A program made the position numbers and the translations under genes. From positions 320,659-384,658 of the forward strand of contig JAUSLV010000011.1 of assembly GCA_030645495.1 (NCBI GenBank): a DNA stretch of 64,000 nt. Reading direction: 5' to 3'. The notes under the pieces were generated by a model. The model did not search any database, had not been told where the DNA came from, and was given only the letters and a program-made list of their open reading frames with translations. Source of the stretch: Actinomycetota bacterium (GTDB taxonomy: Bacteria > Actinomycetota > Acidimicrobiia > Acidimicrobiales > Ilumatobacteraceae). Below, one piece after another: positions 62,945 through 64,000 of the stretch; within the stretch, counting starts at the first letter, position 1; each line of letters opens with the position of its first letter.

Positions 62945-63220
62945 ATGCACATGCAACTGCCCGAAGACACCACTGCTGATCTGATGCGCCGCCTCGCTCG
63001 CATCGAGGGTCAGGTACGTGGCGTGCAGGCCATGCTTCGCGAAGGTCGCGAATGCAAGGAGATCGTCGCCCAGCTGTCCGCCGCCGGTAAGGCGCTGGAT
63101 CAGGTGGGGTTCAAGATGCTCGCCACCGGCATGGCTGCGTGCCTCACCCACCCGGAAGTGGCCGAGGCCAGCGGTTTCGACCTCGAAGAAGTCGAGCGGC
63201 TGTTCCTCAAGTTGGCCTGA
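62945..63220 (+). CDS. CsoR-family (DUF156) repressor with Cys-x-Cys but no His ligand
   Basis: The 91-aa all-helical protein (LMRRLARIEGQVRGVQAMLREGRECKEIVAQLSAAGKALDQVGFKMLATGMAACL) has Cys37 and Cys66, 29 apart as in CsoR (Cys36/Cys65). The residue four before the second Cys, His in copper-sensing CsoR, is Gly62. That pattern is closer to CstR, which reacts with sulfide/persulfide. ATG 62945 is the first start; ATG 62951, two codons on, is 6 nt after TACGGT and may be the true leaderless start. Confidence 0.88.
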   Translation: MHMQLPEDTTADLMRRLARIEGQVRGVQAMLREGRECKEIVAQLSAAGKALDQVGFKMLATGMAACLTHPEVAEASGFDLEEVERLFLKLA

Positions 63221-63233
63221 ACCGAACACGCTG

Positions 63234-63264
63234 CAGCCCGTCGCCTCACTGAGGCGGCGGGCTG
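63234..63264. terminator. Bidirectional hairpin between the CsoR-family gene and leuS
   Basis: A 14-bp stem (CAGCCCG-T-CGCCTC / GAGGCG-G-CGGGCTG, with one G-T) and loop ACT, between two convergent genes. No strong T run on either side. Confidence 0.6.
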
Positions 63265-63279
63265 TTCCGCGCTCTGGCA

Positions 63280-64000
63280 TCAGGCGACGATGTTCACCAT
63301 GCGACCGGGGATCACGATGATCTTCTTCGGGGCACCGCCGGCGAGCGCGGCCTGCACCTTGTCGTCGGCCAGCGCGGCGGCCTGCACGGTGTCGTTGTCG
63401 GCGTCGGCCGGCACGGTGATACGGCTGCGCACCTTGCCGTTCACCTGCACGGGATATTCCACCTCGTCGGCAACCAGCAGCGACTGGTCGGCCACCGGGA
63501 ACGCCTCGTAGGTGATCGTGGCGGTGTGGCCCAGGCGGGCCCACAACTCCTCGGCGATGTGCGGAGCGAGCGGCGCCACCAGCTTCACCAACGTGTCGGC
63601 GGTGTCGGCCGGGCAGCCACCCAGCTTGGTGAGGTGGTTGTTCAGCTCGATCAGCTTGGCGATCGCGGTGTTGAAGCGCAGGTTGTCGAGCTCTTCGCGC
63701 ACGCCGGCGATCGTGCGGTGCACGATGCGCTGGGTATCGAGCGAGGCGGCTTCGGGCAGCAGCCGCAGCGCGCCCGTGTCTTCGTCGACGATGTTGCGCC
63801 ACAGCCGCTGCAGGAAGCGGTGCACGCCGATGACGTCCTTGCTCTCCCACGGACGTGACGCATCGAGCGGTCCCATGGCCATCAGGTACAGGCGCAGCGT
63901 GTCGGCGCCGTACTCGGTGCACAGGTCGATCGGGTCGAGCGCGTTCTTCAGGCTCTTGCCCATCTTCCCGTACTCGCGGAAGACGGGTTTGCCCTCGTAG
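63280..64000 (-). CDS. leuS: Leucyl-tRNA synthetase, C-terminal part (5' end outside window)
   Basis: The frame runs off the right edge. The visible ~239 residues start at [19 protein letters not shown], holding the KMSKS signature as KMGKS, then [18 protein letters not shown], the anticodon-binding helical domain and the C-terminal [15 protein letters not shown]...[15 protein letters not shown] tail that binds tRNA-Leu. These identify LeuRS. Nothing is broken in the part seen. Confidence 0.95.
   Translation of the reverse strand, partial: YEGKPVFREYGKMGKSLKNALDPIDLCTEYGADTLRLYLMAMGPLDASRPWESKDVIGVHRFLQRLWRNIVDEDTGALRLLPEAASLDTQRIVHRTIAGVREELDNLRFNTAIAKLIELNNHLTKLGGCPADTADTLVKLVAPLAPHIAEELWARLGHTATITYEAFPVADQSLLVADEVEYPVQVNGKVRSRITVPADADNDTVQAAALADDKVQAALAGGAPKKIIVIPGRMVNIVA

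Noticed and set aside
63900-64000. KMGKS in place of KMSKS in LeuRS as a defect
   Set aside because: This variant is, to my knowledge, found in other bacterial LeuRS and the surrounding sequence is intact.

Overview
The window reads as chromosomal DNA of a high-GC actinobacterium, most likely an Acidimicrobiia / Ilumatobacter-type organism. This is inferred from the GC-rich codon use, DUF2510 and other actinobacterial membrane proteins, a class II DAHP synthase, the nadD / LCP-like / rsfS gene order, and many genes whose start codon lies 6-7 nt after a TANNNT -10 box with no ribosome binding site (leaderless style). There is no phage, transposase, plasmid or CRISPR signal.

Region 1 (1-24.9 kb) is mostly general metabolism and cell biology: an ABC exporter (cut by the left edge), a DUF2510 membrane protein, a histidine phosphatase, a cytochrome P450 divergent from a PIG-L deacetylase, a thiolase, a four-gene minus-strand operon headed by class II DAHP synthase, a primary-type sigma factor, nadD/LCP-like/rsfS, tRNA-Ala(GGC), a single-chain EtfB-EtfA fusion, a lipoprotein esterase, a two-component system divergent from an ApbE/heme-membrane-protein cluster, mraY, a DEAD-box helicase and an SDR enzyme.

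Region 2 (24.9-50.2 kb) is dominated by methylated-amine and one-carbon metabolism. A GntR regulator is divergent from a dimethylglycine/sarcosine dehydrogenase-like flavoprotein followed by etfB and etfA. A seven-gene minus-strand operon (39036 down to 32117) encodes a corrinoid protein, DUF1638, a small 'virulence factor'-family protein, a pterin-dependent methyltransferase, a RamA-like ASKHA/ferredoxin activator, a non-pyrrolysine MttB-type methyltransferase and a methylene-THF reductase. Next to it lies a betaine/quaternary-amine ABC transporter. A second minus-strand operon encodes formate-THF ligase, FolD, an IclR regulator and a choline-dehydrogenase-like GMC oxidoreductase. Together these could import or make glycine betaine, strip one methyl group to corrinoid and THF, take off the rest through the flavoprotein, and oxidise the C1 units to formate with ATP recovery. 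Both C1 operons carry the same pair of TTCC-N7-GGAA sites with the same 18-bp offset, so the IclR protein is the obvious candidate common regulator.

Region 3 (50.2-60.6 kb) has four unrecognised genes (two of them lipoproteins) in a patch built with duplicated gene-start cassettes, then a histidine-utilisation operon: hutH, a 29-codon ORF, hutU, a peptide-deformylase-family gene, hutF, hutI and a malonyl-CoA-synthetase-like enzyme. The deformylase sits where an N-formylglutamate deformylase (HutG) would be expected. Two related dyad repeats bracket this region (50164-50212 and 59155-59212).

Region 4 (60.6-64 kb) has an MMPL/RND transporter under CsoR-type operators, a CsoR-family repressor lacking the copper-ligand His, and the 3' part of leuS.
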